Of a stretch of 64,000 nucleotides of DNA, positions 42,023 to 50,987 are shown piece after piece (positions within the stretch are counted from its first letter, which is position 1; every line of letters starts with the position of its first letter). Origin of the DNA: Actinomyces sp. oral taxon 170 str. F0386. GTDB taxonomy: Bacteria; Actinomycetota; Actinomycetes; Actinomycetales; Actinomycetaceae. The position numbers were made by a program, and so were the translations under genes. The notes under the pieces were generated by a model. It made no database searches. It had not been told where the DNA came from and saw only the letters and a list, made by a program, of their open reading frames with translations. Where the stretch lies: positions 1 to 64,000 of the forward strand of contig NZ_GL882519.1 of NCBI RefSeq assembly GCF_000195595.1, written 5' to 3'.

Positions 42023-42052
42023 GGTGCCGAGCGGGTGCACTGGGCCGATTTG

Positions 42053-42940
42053 CTAGCGCACGCCGCCAGTGCGACGGGCGACGAGGGCCAGCAGGCCCCA
42101 CATGACAGCGCCGATGCAGACAATGGCGAACACGAGAGGAAGCATGCTCGCCGCGTCCAGTTTCCCTGCCGTCGACACAGCCGACGATCCCAGGGTCAGG
42201 GTCTCGCTGAGGATGCCCTGCGGGACGAGGTAGATCAGGGGGTTCTGACTCGCCAGAAGGCCGAAACCCACGACGCAGCCGAGGAAGGCGACCGCCACGG
42301 GTGCGGCGAAGGATCGCATGAGCATGCTCAGCAGCGACTGCACCGCGACCAGTGGCAGCGCGCCCAGGGTGGCCAGCAGGCCGGAGGCGACGAAGGCTGT
42401 TGGTATTGCCGGCCCCAAGCCCGCGACGGCGATGCCCGCCAACCAGGCCAGCGTCAGCAGAACGCCCTGCATGGCCAGGACCGGGACGAGGATGACCAGG
42501 GTTTTGGCCAGTGCCACAGCCGTCGGAGAGTGCGAGGTGGTGCGCATCGCGTTCCAGCTCGTGCCCCGGTGCTCCACGCGCCATACGGTCGAGGCCAGCA
42601 GGGCAATCCCCAGGGAACAGAACATCATCGAGTAGAAGAGGGTGATCTGCGAGCTGAGCGAGATCCACCCTTCGAATGACTCGCGATTCATGATGAAGTT
42701 GACCGTACCTGTGATGACGGCCAGAAGCGGCAGTAGAACGGCGACGACCCATGCCGAGGAGCGCCTGAGCTTGATGGCCTCGGCGGCCAGCAGGGAGGTG
42801 AAGCCGCTTCGGCTACTACTGCCGCTGCTGTCCGGTGCCGTGGGCTCGGCCGGGGCGGGACGGGCGCTGGAGCTGGCCGGGGCGGGTCGTGTGAAGCCGG
42901 CGCCGCGGGGCATGGTGGAAGCGTTGACGGGTGTGCTCAT
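42053..42940 (-). CDS. ABC-2 permease, LanG/LanE-like (third set)
   Basis: 295 residues from ATG 42940, preceded by GAGAGGTGAT. An N-terminal 45-residue Pro/Ala/Ser-rich region precedes FTSLLAAEAIKLRRSSAWVVAVLLPLLAV and six membrane segments; ALLASTVWRVEHRGTSWNAMRTTSHSPTAVALAKTLVI is the conserved element seen in the second set. It ends LLALVARRTGGVR. Last gene of the third ATPase-permease-permease operon, 5 bases after the other permease. Confidence 0.8.
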   Translation of the reverse strand: MSTPVNASTMPRGAGFTRPAPASSSARPAPAEPTAPDSSGSSSRSGFTSLLAAEAIKLRRSSAWVVAVLLPLLAVITGTVNFIMNRESFEGWISLSSQITLFYSMMFCSLGIALLASTVWRVEHRGTSWNAMRTTSHSPTAVALAKTLVILVPVLAMQGVLLTLAWLAGIAVAGLGPAIPTAFVASGLLATLGALPLVAVQSLLSMLMRSFAAPVAVAFLGCVVGFGLLASQNPLIYLVPQGILSETLTLGSSAVSTAGKLDAASMLPLVFAIVCIGAVMWGLLALVARRTGGVR

Positions 42941-42945
42941 GGGGA

Positions 42946-43836
42946 TCACCTCTCGATCCGGTCGAGCCGGTGGGTAGCGAAAGCGAAGGCAAGTGTGGTC
43001 AGGATCAAGAATCCCGTGATCCAGGCCGATGGCGGACTGATGTACTCGTAACCGGTCTTGTCTCCGGACGTGATGAATCTGGTGGGGATGATAACGGTGT
43101 AGTAGCCCCAGGGGAGGAGGCGGGCCACTGAGACCGGGGCCAACAGCATGAAGGCACCGGTGAAACCGCCCAGCAGTCCCGCGCTCACGACGACCAGCTG
43201 GTTCTCCACCACGGCGGCGAGCCACAGGTGGAAGGCGCACATGGTCAGGTCCACGGTGATGAGCAGGATCGTATAGGTGACCCAAGGGCCGACGTCGAGC
43301 GGGACACTGATGCCCATAATGCGGGCGAAGACGATGAGGACTGCGTTCTGGAGGACGACGGCCGGGACGATGACAACCGTCAGCGCCGCGAGCTTGACCC
43401 GGCACAGGGCCCCGGGTGTCAGGCCCGAGGTGGCGGCCAGGTTCCACCCGGCCCCGCTGTGCTCGATATCGGTCTGCCGGCTGGCGAGGACCGCGGCGAA
43501 GACCGCGCCGGTCATTGCGTTGAAGAAGGCGGTGTTCAGCAACAGCATCGCCCACGGCTTGGCGGCTGGGTCGGCGAAGGACTTGATCGTCGACTGGCTG
43601 AACAGATTGGTGCTGCTCAGTGCTACCGAGGCGATGACGAGCAGCGCGGTCACCAGCAGCACCCGCAGGCGGCGCATCTTGAGGATCTCGACGCGCACGG
43701 ACGTGAAAAGACCGGGCGCGGTCCGGGTACTGCGGGAGCCGCGTGCTGACGGCGCAGGTCTCGTTGAGCCGGCGATTCCGGCTGCGGCGGGGGGCTGGGA
43801 GGGGACGGGGGCTGACGAGAGCGCGGCGCTGGTCAT
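42946..43836 (-). CDS. ABC-2 permease, LanE/LanG-like (third set)
   Basis: 296 residues from ATG 43836, whose first base is shared with the ATPase stop (TGATG); a GTG one codon earlier is possible. A Pro/Ala-rich N-terminus of 45 residues leads to SVRVEILKMRRLRVLLVTALLVIASVAL and ASRQTDIEHSGAGWNLAATSGLTPGALCRVKLAAL, homologous to the second set. Six membrane segments. All three genes of this set carry Pro/Ala-rich N-terminal extensions that the second set lacks. Confidence 0.8.
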   Translation of the reverse strand: MTSAALSSAPVPSQPPAAAGIAGSTRPAPSARGSRSTRTAPGLFTSVRVEILKMRRLRVLLVTALLVIASVALSSTNLFSQSTIKSFADPAAKPWAMLLLNTAFFNAMTGAVFAAVLASRQTDIEHSGAGWNLAATSGLTPGALCRVKLAALTVVIVPAVVLQNAVLIVFARIMGISVPLDVGPWVTYTILLITVDLTMCAFHLWLAAVVENQLVVVSAGLLGGFTGAFMLLAPVSVARLLPWGYYTVIIPTRFITSGDKTGYEYISPPSAWITGFLILTTLAFAFATHRLDRIER

Positions 43837-45080
43837 CACAGGACACCTCCTCCCCGGCCGGTGAGGTCCATAAAGACGTCCTCTAGGCTCTGGGCCTCGC
43901 GGCGCACCTCGTGCAGCTCGACGCCCGCGGCGGCCAGCCGACTGATGAGCTCGGCGACGGCGCCCTTCGACATCCCCGGAATGCGCACGCCCTGCGGCAC
44001 CAGTGCCGGACCGCTCGGCTGACCGGATGCGCCGGAAGCTTGAGCCGGCACGAGCCCAGCCAGGGTCTGCGGGTCCAGGACGGCCTGCGGCGTCGGGGTG
44101 TCGATGAGGATGTCCGGCACCGAGCGCTCCATGAGCTCGGCGCGCGTGCCCTGGAAGACGAGGCGCCCGGCCGACAGGATGCCGAGCGTGGAGGCCATGC
44201 GGTCGATCTCGTCGAGCAGGTGGCTGGAGACCATGACGGTGACGCCCTCGCCGGCGAGCTCGACCAGGAGGCGGCGCACCTCCTCGATACCGGCCGGGTC
44301 CAGGCCGTTGGTGGGCTCGTCGAGGATGAGCAGCTCGGGCTCTCGGGCCAGCGCCAGCGCGATGCCGAGGCGCTGTTTCATACCCATGGAGTAGGTGCGC
44401 ACCAGGCGGTCCTTGTGCTCGGTCAGGCGCACGAGGGCGAGGGCGCGGCTGACCTGCTGCTCGCTCAGTCCCTGCATCTTGGCAGCGATCCCCATGTTCT
44501 CCGCGCCCGTGAGGTGGCCGTAGCCGGGCGGGTTCTCGATCATGGAGCCGGTGCGCGACATGATCTCAGCGCGCGTGGCCGGGGTGAAGGGCCGCCCGAG
44601 CACGCTGATCCGCCCTCGCGTGGGCGCCAGGAGCCCGAGCAGCATCTTCATGGTCGTCGACTTGCCCGAGCCGTTGGGACCGAGGAAGCCGTAGACGCTT
44701 CCGCGCGGCACCACGAGGTTGAGGCCCTCGACGACGGTGCGCTTGCCGAAGGTCTTGGTGAGGTCCTGGGTGAGGACGACGGCGTCGTCGGCACTGGATG
44801 AGTGCGCCAGGCCGGCCTGCGGGAGGGGCGTCGGCCGGGCGGGCGCTGCGTTGGGAGGCACGATGCCGGGCGCTGTGGCGTTCACGGGCCCGCCAGGAAG
44901 CGGGGCACCGACGTCGGGGCTGACCCGGGTGAAGGGCTGCTGGAAGGCCTGGGCGGGGGCGCCCGAGCGGGGCGCCTGCGCCAGGGCCGTCTGCCCGGGC
45001 GCGGGCTGGGGTCGGAGGCCGGCGGAGCGCGTCGGCAGCGGTGCGGATGGACTGGGTGGGAAGCGGTGTGAAGTCGTCAT
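43836..45080 (-). CDS. LanF-type ABC ATPase with long N-terminal extension (third set)
   Basis: 414 residues from ATG 45080. The first 100 residues are Pro/Ala/Gln-rich and disordered; the ATPase starts at VVLTQDLTKTFGKRTVVEGLNL. Walker A GPNGSGKSTT, E-loop GSMIENPPGYGHLTGAENM, signature YSMGMKQRLGIALAL, Walker B LLILDEPTNGLDP and SSHLLDEIDR are intact. A poorly conserved insert rich in Gln/Pro lies before the C-terminal VELHEVRREAQSLEDVFMDLTG. A divergent histidine kinase/regulator pair starts 143 bases away, the classic layout for peptide-antibiotic detoxification modules. Confidence 0.87.
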   Translation of the reverse strand: MTTSHRFPPSPSAPLPTRSAGLRPQPAPGQTALAQAPRSGAPAQAFQQPFTRVSPDVGAPLPGGPVNATAPGIVPPNAAPARPTPLPQAGLAHSSSADDAVVLTQDLTKTFGKRTVVEGLNLVVPRGSVYGFLGPNGSGKSTTMKMLLGLLAPTRGRISVLGRPFTPATRAEIMSRTGSMIENPPGYGHLTGAENMGIAAKMQGLSEQQVSRALALVRLTEHKDRLVRTYSMGMKQRLGIALALAREPELLILDEPTNGLDPAGIEEVRRLLVELAGEGVTVMVSSHLLDEIDRMASTLGILSAGRLVFQGTRAELMERSVPDILIDTPTPQAVLDPQTLAGLVPAQASGASGQPSGPALVPQGVRIPGMSKGAVAELISRLAAAGVELHEVRREAQSLEDVFMDLTGRGGGVL

Positions 45081-45223
45081 GGCGTCAAGCCTGCTCGCAC
45101 CCGGACGGGCGATCATCAGCCCGTGGTCTGCTTCCTGAATCGGCGTGCTGGCCAGGCTCATACCCGAGTATGAAATCCCGGCCGGGGCCTCCGAGGCGCC
45201 GGGGGCGACGGTACGGTTCAGGC

Positions 45224-46849
45224 ATGAGAAAAGGGCGACGGGCCGGTGCGGCGCAGGCGGGATCGGTGACGTCCGGGCCGACGTCGCCCCGCCCCGTGCC
45301 GCTAGCCGGCACCATTCCGGCCGCCTGGCGCTACCCGAGCTCGGGCCCGTGGACGACGGTGAGCGACGTCGTCATCGCCATGGCCTTCGTCTTCCTGTGC
45401 CTCATCGGCCGGCCGGATCCGGAACCGGGGCTCGGATTCATCCAAAGGGCAGCGCCGGTGCTCTACCTCCTTCTGCTGGGCGCCTGCGCCCTGGCCATGG
45501 TGGTGAGGCGGCACTCTCCGCTGCTCTTCATCGTCGTGGCCGGCGTCTGCCTGACGGCGCACCTGGTGCTGTTCACCGAGTTCTCCATCTTCTTCATCAT
45601 CACGGGGCTCGTCGCGGTGGAGACGACCCAGTCCCGGCTGGAGGCGCCGTGGCGATGGGTGGGGCTCGTCCTCGAGCTGGTGGGGGCGGCCATGGCGACG
45701 ACGCGGGCGCACGAGCTCATCGGCGACCAGGTCCACGCGGGCGTCGGACGGTTGATTCTCCTCACCAACGCCTGGCTGGTCGTGGCGGTGGCCGCTTTCG
45801 TCGGTGCCGCGCGGCGTCGCAGCCGGGACCGCTACAACCAGGCCTTCGAGCGGGCCGCGGTGCTCGAGGCGCAGCAGGCCGCCGAGCGGCGGCTCGCGGT
45901 CATCGAGACCCAGCAGCGCATCGCCCGCGACGTCCACGACCTGCTCGGCCACAGCCTCACCGTCATCGCCATGCAGGCCGAGGGCGCCCGCGCCATCCTG
46001 GCCACCGACCCGGCCGCCGCCGACGAGGCCCTGGCCGTCATCGGGGAGACCTCCCGCCGCTCGGTGGACGAGGTGCACGCCCTGGTCGACATGCTGCGCT
46101 CCGACGCCCAGGAGGCCGGGCCGCCCGACAGCGCCGCGGCCGCCGGAAGCGAGGCGATCGCCGCGCCTGGTTCCGGCTCCGCTGCTGGTCGCGCCTCTGA
46201 TGCCGGCGTTGTCGATGCGGGAGGTCTCGGTGCTGCCGGCCGTTCTACCGGTGGTGGCGGCACTGCTGACGCCGTTGCCCCCGGAGCCGAGGGCGGTGCC
46301 GAAACCGCAGAGGCGGCGTCGGGCCAGGAGCGGGGTGCGGACCTCCTGTGGGAACCGGTGCGCCAGGCGCAGCGGGCAGGACTGCCGGTCACCCTGGCGA
46401 CCGACCCGGCCGGCCGGCTCCCGGAGCCTGCGGCGCAGGTCCTCCACCGGGTGGTCCAGGAGTCGCTGACCAATGTGCTGCGCCACGCCCCCGGCGCGGC
46501 CACGAGTGTCTCGCTGCGCACCGGGGCCGGCCGGGGCGTCCTCGTCGTCGAGAACGCCCCGGCGCCGGAGCCCCCGACAGGAGACGCGGACCCTACGCCG
46601 AGGACCGACAACCGTTCGTATCGCGAGGACGTGGGGGAACAGGCGGACGCAACGCCAGCAGACACATCGCACGAGTCGGCCACGGTGCCCCGCCTCGCGG
46701 TGAGCGCATCCGCAGATCCGAAGCATCGGGGCTTCGGCCTCATCGGCATGCGTGACCGAGTCACCGACCTCGGTGGCGCCTTCGCCGCCGGGCCCACGCC
46801 CGAGGGCGGCTGGCGGGTGACGGCGCAGTTCCCCACCTCTCCGGAATGA
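45224..46849 (+). CDS. sensor histidine kinase of the third transporter module
   Basis: 541 residues from ATG 45224; TACGGT ends 6 bases upstream, suggesting a leaderless transcript. N-terminal membrane segments run from about residue 45 to 195 with few loops. The dimerisation box is RIARDVHDLLGHSLTVIAMQAEGARAIL (phosphoacceptor His), and the ATPase domain has QESLTNVLRHAPGA and GFGLIGMRDRVTDLGG. Two long low-complexity inserts (Ala/Gly/Ser-rich about 300-365, and a Pro/Asp-rich stretch between N- and G-boxes about 450-500) lengthen it beyond usual size. It is divergent from the LanFEG-like operon and followed by its regulator. Confidence 0.87.
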   Translation: MRKGRRAGAAQAGSVTSGPTSPRPVPLAGTIPAAWRYPSSGPWTTVSDVVIAMAFVFLCLIGRPDPEPGLGFIQRAAPVLYLLLLGACALAMVVRRHSPLLFIVVAGVCLTAHLVLFTEFSIFFIITGLVAVETTQSRLEAPWRWVGLVLELVGAAMATTRAHELIGDQVHAGVGRLILLTNAWLVVAVAAFVGAARRRSRDRYNQAFERAAVLEAQQAAERRLAVIETQQRIARDVHDLLGHSLTVIAMQAEGARAILATDPAAADEALAVIGETSRRSVDEVHALVDMLRSDAQEAGPPDSAAAAGSEAIAAPGSGSAAGRASDAGVVDAGGLGAAGRSTGGGGTADAVAPGAEGGAETAEAASGQERGADLLWEPVRQAQRAGLPVTLATDPAGRLPEPAAQVLHRVVQESLTNVLRHAPGAATSVSLRTGAGRGVLVVENAPAPEPPTGDADPTPRTDNRSYREDVGEQADATPADTSHESATVPRLAVSASADPKHRGFGLIGMRDRVTDLGGAFAAGPTPEGGWRVTAQFPTSPE

Positions 46850-46976
46850 GAACCAATCGCGGTTATATGGCGAACCTCGCAGGGCGTCGTCGGCACTTCG
46901 TCGGTACAAAGCCGCACAGGCTGAACCTGGAGAGCGGATACTTCCGGTGAGTCGACGTCAAGGAGGGGAGGCACCT

Positions 46977-47711
46977 GTGATCCGCCTGGGTCTGGCCGAT
47001 GACGAGCCGCTGTTCACCATGGGGCTGGCTATGCTGCTGGGGGCGCAGCCGGATATGGAGGTCGTCTGGCGGGCCGTCGACGGCAACGATGCCCTCACGC
47101 ACAACGCCGCCGACCCGGTCGACGTCCTCCTCCTCGATGTGCAGATGCCGGGCCTCGACGGCCTGGCCGCCACCCGCGAGCTCATGGCCCGCGGCACCAC
47201 CGGGAAGGTCGTCATCCTGACCACCTTCGACACCGACGGCTACGTCATGGGCGCCATCGAGGCCGGCGCGGCCGGCTTCCTGCTCAAGAACACCCCGCCC
47301 CAGGACCTCATCACCGCGATCCGCACCGTCCACGACGGCGACTCCGTCATCTCCCCGGGGCCCACGCGCCGTCTTCTCGCCGCCGTGCGCACCGGTCAGG
47401 TCAGCGGGACGCGAGCCGGGGACGGTGCCGGACGCCACGCCTCCGAGGACTCGGTCGAGGCGGTCCGGGCGGCGGAGGCCTCCCGGCAGGTCGCGGCCCT
47501 CACCCAGCGCGAGCGCGAGATCCTGGCGCTTATCGCCCTGGGTCTCACCAACCAGGAGATCTGCGACCGCGAGTGGCTGTCCATGCCCACGGTCAAGACC
47601 CACGTGAGCCACCTGCTGTCCAAGACCGGCTGCCGGGATCGGGTTCAACTGGTGCTGCTGGCCCTGCGCGGCGGCGTCGTCGACCTCGCCGACGTCCTGG
47701 GGCGGGCCTGA
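46977..47711 (+). CDS. NarL/FixJ-type response regulator of the third transporter module
   Basis: 244 residues from GTG 46977, supported by AAGGAGGGGAG upstream; a longer frame from 46947 is weaker. Receiver: VIRLGLADDEPLFTMGL, phosphoacceptor Asp in VDVLLLDVQMPGLDG, VILTTFDTDGYV, GFLLKNTPPQDL. LuxR HTH: LTQREREILALIALGLTNQEICDREWLSMPTVKTHVSHLLSKTG. Likely activates the divergent ABC genes when the kinase senses a peptide (inference from layout). It is separated from the kinase by 127 bases, longer than in the other two systems. Confidence 0.9.
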   Translation: MIRLGLADDEPLFTMGLAMLLGAQPDMEVVWRAVDGNDALTHNAADPVDVLLLDVQMPGLDGLAATRELMARGTTGKVVILTTFDTDGYVMGAIEAGAAGFLLKNTPPQDLITAIRTVHDGDSVISPGPTRRLLAAVRTGQVSGTRAGDGAGRHASEDSVEAVRAAEASRQVAALTQREREILALIALGLTNQEICDREWLSMPTVKTHVSHLLSKTGCRDRVQLVLLALRGGVVDLADVLGRA

Positions 47712-47728
47712 GGACGAGCGCTCAGGCC
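47705..47728. terminator. bidirectional terminator between regulator and pullulanase
   Basis: GGCCTGAG (47705-47712) and CTCAGGCC (47721-47728) form a perfect 8-bp stem that includes both convergent stop codons. No T-run is evident on either side. Confidence 0.5.
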
Positions 47729-50646
47729 GTCTGCCGCTGTATCAGGACGGCCACGGTGCGTGCCGGAACCGAGATCGTGCCGCTGGCGCGGTCGAAGCCG
47801 GTGCGGCGCACCACCTCGTCGGCGCCCTCAGCCTGGATGGGGGAGAGGCGGAGGTCCCGGCCAGCCAGCTCGGGCAGCGACTGGGTGAGCACCTGCCCCG
47901 AGGCGTTGAAGACCACCAGGACGGCGTCGAGCTCGGGGTCCACGTCCCGTCCGCCCCGGGTGTCGTCGATGAGCATGACGATCACCCCCGCCGGCGCGCC
48001 GAAGCCCGCCCCCGGGAAGCTCAGCTTGTCCTGAATGAGGCGGGCGGAGCCCAGGCTGAACAGCGGCGTCGAGGCGCGCAGCCGCAGCAGGTCCAGGGCC
48101 TGGGAACGGGCCGCCGCGATCTCCTCGGGCGAGGGCCGCAGCCAGTCGTCCTGCAGCAGCGGCCCCTGGATCGCCCAGGAGCCCTCGTTGCGGCTGGCCG
48201 GTGGCAGGCCCCGCCCGAAGCCGTTGAACTGCCCCGTGAAGTCAATGGCGTTGAACCAGTCCCCGGAGTTGTAGGAGTCCCGGTCCAGGGACTTGCTGCG
48301 CAGCAGCTCGGTGCCCGCGCTCCAGAAGGCCGGCGACTGCGCCAGCGTCACCGTGGCCAGGCACACCGTGTTCATCCGCACCCGCTCGGCCACCGGCATG
48401 CCCTGAGGAAGCTTGTAGGCCAGCAGGTCATAGAGCGTCTCGTTGTCGTGGGCGTCGACGTAGTTGACGTTCTCCTGGGGGTGGGAGGCGAAGGCCGCCG
48501 GCGCCCCGTTGTGGATGAGGTCGATCCCGCGGCGTACCGTCCCGTCCGAGATCGTCATGACGTAGTCCTTGAGGTTGCCCGCCAGGCCCAGGCGCACCAG
48601 GTCGGTGCGGTGGGCCAGGTCCGCCGACTGCTCGTTCCAGGTGCGGTGGTCCAGGCCGCTGGGCTGGGTGAGCAGGCCGGTGCCGAAACCCTGGAAGATG
48701 CGATGGTCGGGGTCGAAGGCGCCCCCGCCGTGGACGGCGTCGCGCAGGCGGTCGTTGAAGGCGCCGATCCCGGTGCCGTCGAGCTGGCCCTGGGTTGCCT
48801 GCACGAACAGGGCGTTGCCCGCGACCTCACCGAAGTTCCAGCCCTCCCCGTAGAGGTAGACCGAGCGGCCGTCGACGCCGTCGGCCTCCATGGTCAGCTC
48901 GTCCAGGGCCGCCCGTACGTGCTCCATGACGGTGCGCGGGTGGTGGCCCATGAGATCGAAGCGGAAGCCGTCGACCCGGTACCAGCGCACCCAGCGCACC
49001 ACCGAGTCGACCATGAGGCGCTCGCACAGGGCGTGCTCCGTGGCCGTGTTGGCGCAGCAGGTCGAGGACGTCACCCGCCCGACGGCGTCGAGCCGGTGGT
49101 AGTAGCCGGGAACCACCTGGTCCAGGACGCTGCGTGGGTCCTGCCCGCAGGCGGCCGTGTGGTTGTAGACCTGGTCGAGGACCACCTGGAGGCCCAGGTC
49201 GTGCAGAGCCCCCACCATCTCGCGGAACTCGACGACGCGCGCCCCGCCGTCCTGGTGGCCCTCGGTCGCGTAGGAGCCCTCGGGTGCGCCCCAGTGGAGG
49301 GGGTCGTAGCCCCAGTTGTAGGCGTCGTCGTCGGCCACCTCCGCGACGGCCGCCTGCTGATCGGCTGAGGCCGGGTGCGCCCCGGCGGGGATGCGCGGGG
49401 AACGCTGGGAGCCGCGGTGCTCGGGGATGGTGGCGATGTCGAAGGTGGGCAGCAGGTGGATCGTGTTCATGCCGGCCTGCGCCAGCTCGGCCAGATGGCG
49501 CACGCCCGCGGAGCCGGCCACGGTGAAGGCCCGGTAGGTGCCGCGCAGCTCGGGTGGGACGGTCTCGTCGGCGGCGGAGAAGTCCCGCAGGTGGAGCTCG
49601 TAGATGCTGCGGGCCGAGTCGTTGCGGACCGCGGGCGCAGGGGTCTCAGCCCACTGCTCGGGGGACAGATGCGGGTCGGCCAGATCGACGGCGACCGAGC
49701 GGGTTGAGTCGGTCGTCAGCGCCACCGAGTAGGGGTCGGTGACGATATTGGTCTCCACCTGCAAGGTGGAGGGCACGTAGACCCGCACCTCCCACAGGTA
49801 CTGGCAGCCGGCCGTTATGGGGGAGCCGGGCTGGTTCTGATCGGGAGCGCCGCCGGCCTCGCTCGCACCGGTGGCGGCCGGCGGATCGGGACGGCTGTCG
49901 ATGACCCAGCGGCCGTCGTCGTGGCGGACCGCCGGGGTGCGTCTCGGTGGTCCGGGGACATCCGGTACCGAGCCCAGAGGGTCGCCGGTCTCCCATGTCA
50001 GGAGGGTCACGGCTTGCGCGGTGGGCGCCCACAGGGCGAAGGAGGGACGGCCACCTGAGAAGGTGACGCCCAGCTCGGCGCGGGTGGCGGCCTCGGCGTA
50101 GAGGCGGTCCAGGAGGATGGCGGTCTGCACCCCGGTGAAGGCGTCGAGGCGGGCGCCGCCGACGTCGGCGGCCTCGGTGGGGTCCGGGACCCCGACGTAC
50201 TGGGCGATCGCGATCTGGCCGGTCAGGGCGGAGGCGACGGCGTCGTCGCCGAGCAGGGGGGTGCCGGCGACGTCGGTCGTGCTCAGGGCGATGTAGCCCT
50301 CCAGGTGGGGGTGCGTGGTCAGGATGTCGCCGGGCAGGTTCCCGACGATGCGCAGGGGCGTGATTGTCGGGGCGGGCGTGTCGTCCGCGCCCAGGATCCG
50401 GCCGTGGACGGCCGCCGCGCCGCCGTCGGGCGCTGTGATGAGACGCAGGGCGAGGCCGGAGCCGGGGACGGGCTCGCCGGCGTCGGTGACGACGACTCCG
50501 CGGTCCATACCCCGGGGCAGCAGGGACAGTGGCCACGCCAGAAGAGTGGGGGTGACCCAGTAGGCGCGCTGCTCCTCGCTGCCCGCCACAGGTGGGAAGG
50601 CCGCGGCGGCGTCGAGTGTGCAGGTGATCGAGTAGGTGAAGGTCAT
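47722..50646 (-). CDS. pullulanase-type alpha-1,6-glucosidase (GH13)
   Basis: 974 residues from ATG 50646, with AGGAGGAC upstream. No signal peptide, so probably cytoplasmic. N-terminal beta domains (pullulanase N2 and CBM48-like: FALWAPTAQAVTLLTWETGD) lead to the GH13 barrel. YNWGYDPLHWGAPEGSYAT is the pullulanase signature; VDGFRFDLMGHH has the nucleophile Asp, YLYGEGWNFG the acid/base Glu, and NYVDAHDNETLYDLL the transition-state Asp. A C-terminal beta-sandwich follows. It should debranch glycogen or pullulan-derived dextrins and works with glucokinase (4122-5069) on released glucose in a general sense. Confidence 0.92.
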   Translation of the reverse strand: MTFTYSITCTLDAAAAFPPVAGSEEQRAYWVTPTLLAWPLSLLPRGMDRGVVVTDAGEPVPGSGLALRLITAPDGGAAAVHGRILGADDTPAPTITPLRIVGNLPGDILTTHPHLEGYIALSTTDVAGTPLLGDDAVASALTGQIAIAQYVGVPDPTEAADVGGARLDAFTGVQTAILLDRLYAEAATRAELGVTFSGGRPSFALWAPTAQAVTLLTWETGDPLGSVPDVPGPPRRTPAVRHDDGRWVIDSRPDPPAATGASEAGGAPDQNQPGSPITAGCQYLWEVRVYVPSTLQVETNIVTDPYSVALTTDSTRSVAVDLADPHLSPEQWAETPAPAVRNDSARSIYELHLRDFSAADETVPPELRGTYRAFTVAGSAGVRHLAELAQAGMNTIHLLPTFDIATIPEHRGSQRSPRIPAGAHPASADQQAAVAEVADDDAYNWGYDPLHWGAPEGSYATEGHQDGGARVVEFREMVGALHDLGLQVVLDQVYNHTAACGQDPRSVLDQVVPGYYHRLDAVGRVTSSTCCANTATEHALCERLMVDSVVRWVRWYRVDGFRFDLMGHHPRTVMEHVRAALDELTMEADGVDGRSVYLYGEGWNFGEVAGNALFVQATQGQLDGTGIGAFNDRLRDAVHGGGAFDPDHRIFQGFGTGLLTQPSGLDHRTWNEQSADLAHRTDLVRLGLAGNLKDYVMTISDGTVRRGIDLIHNGAPAAFASHPQENVNYVDAHDNETLYDLLAYKLPQGMPVAERVRMNTVCLATVTLAQSPAFWSAGTELLRSKSLDRDSYNSGDWFNAIDFTGQFNGFGRGLPPASRNEGSWAIQGPLLQDDWLRPSPEEIAAARSQALDLLRLRASTPLFSLGSARLIQDKLSFPGAGFGAPAGVIVMLIDDTRGGRDVDPELDAVLVVFNASGQVLTQSLPELAGRDLRLSPIQAEGADEVVRRTGFDRASGTISVPARTVAVLIQRQTA

Positions 50647-50824
50647 GGTGGTGTCCTCCTGAACGGAGACGCCCAGGGGCGCCGCCGGTCCTGCCGGTCG
50701 TGTCGCGTGCGGCCTCGTGGGGCGGGGGCCGCGAGTGGTCCCGTTCACCTCGTAGTCTCCCCTGGGCCATGGGCCGCTGTCATCCCGATGGTGGGAGCTG
50801 TCCTGACCGGCCTGCGGCTCCGGG

Positions 50825-50893
50825 CGGGGACGTTCGACGCCGTTGGGGGCAGGAATCCCGTCCCCGCACGCGTGGGATGTCTCCGTCCGTGCA
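50825..50893. repeat. GC-rich dyad related to 62360-62411
   Basis: GCGGGGACG (50825-50833) pairs perfectly with CGTCCCCGC (50859-50867); the following CCGCACGCGT and CCGTGCA blocks match 62380-62409 at about 24 of 30 positions. It lies in the 341-base gap between the pullulanase start and the next gene, which otherwise holds no clear ORF. Confidence 0.45.
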
Positions 50894-50987
50894 AAAAGTC
50901 CCTGACCTCGTGGAATGTTCCTGTAGCTGACCGAGTGGTTCGCACTCCCCATTGTCCGCCCTGCCTCGAGAAAATGAGACTGGCGCT

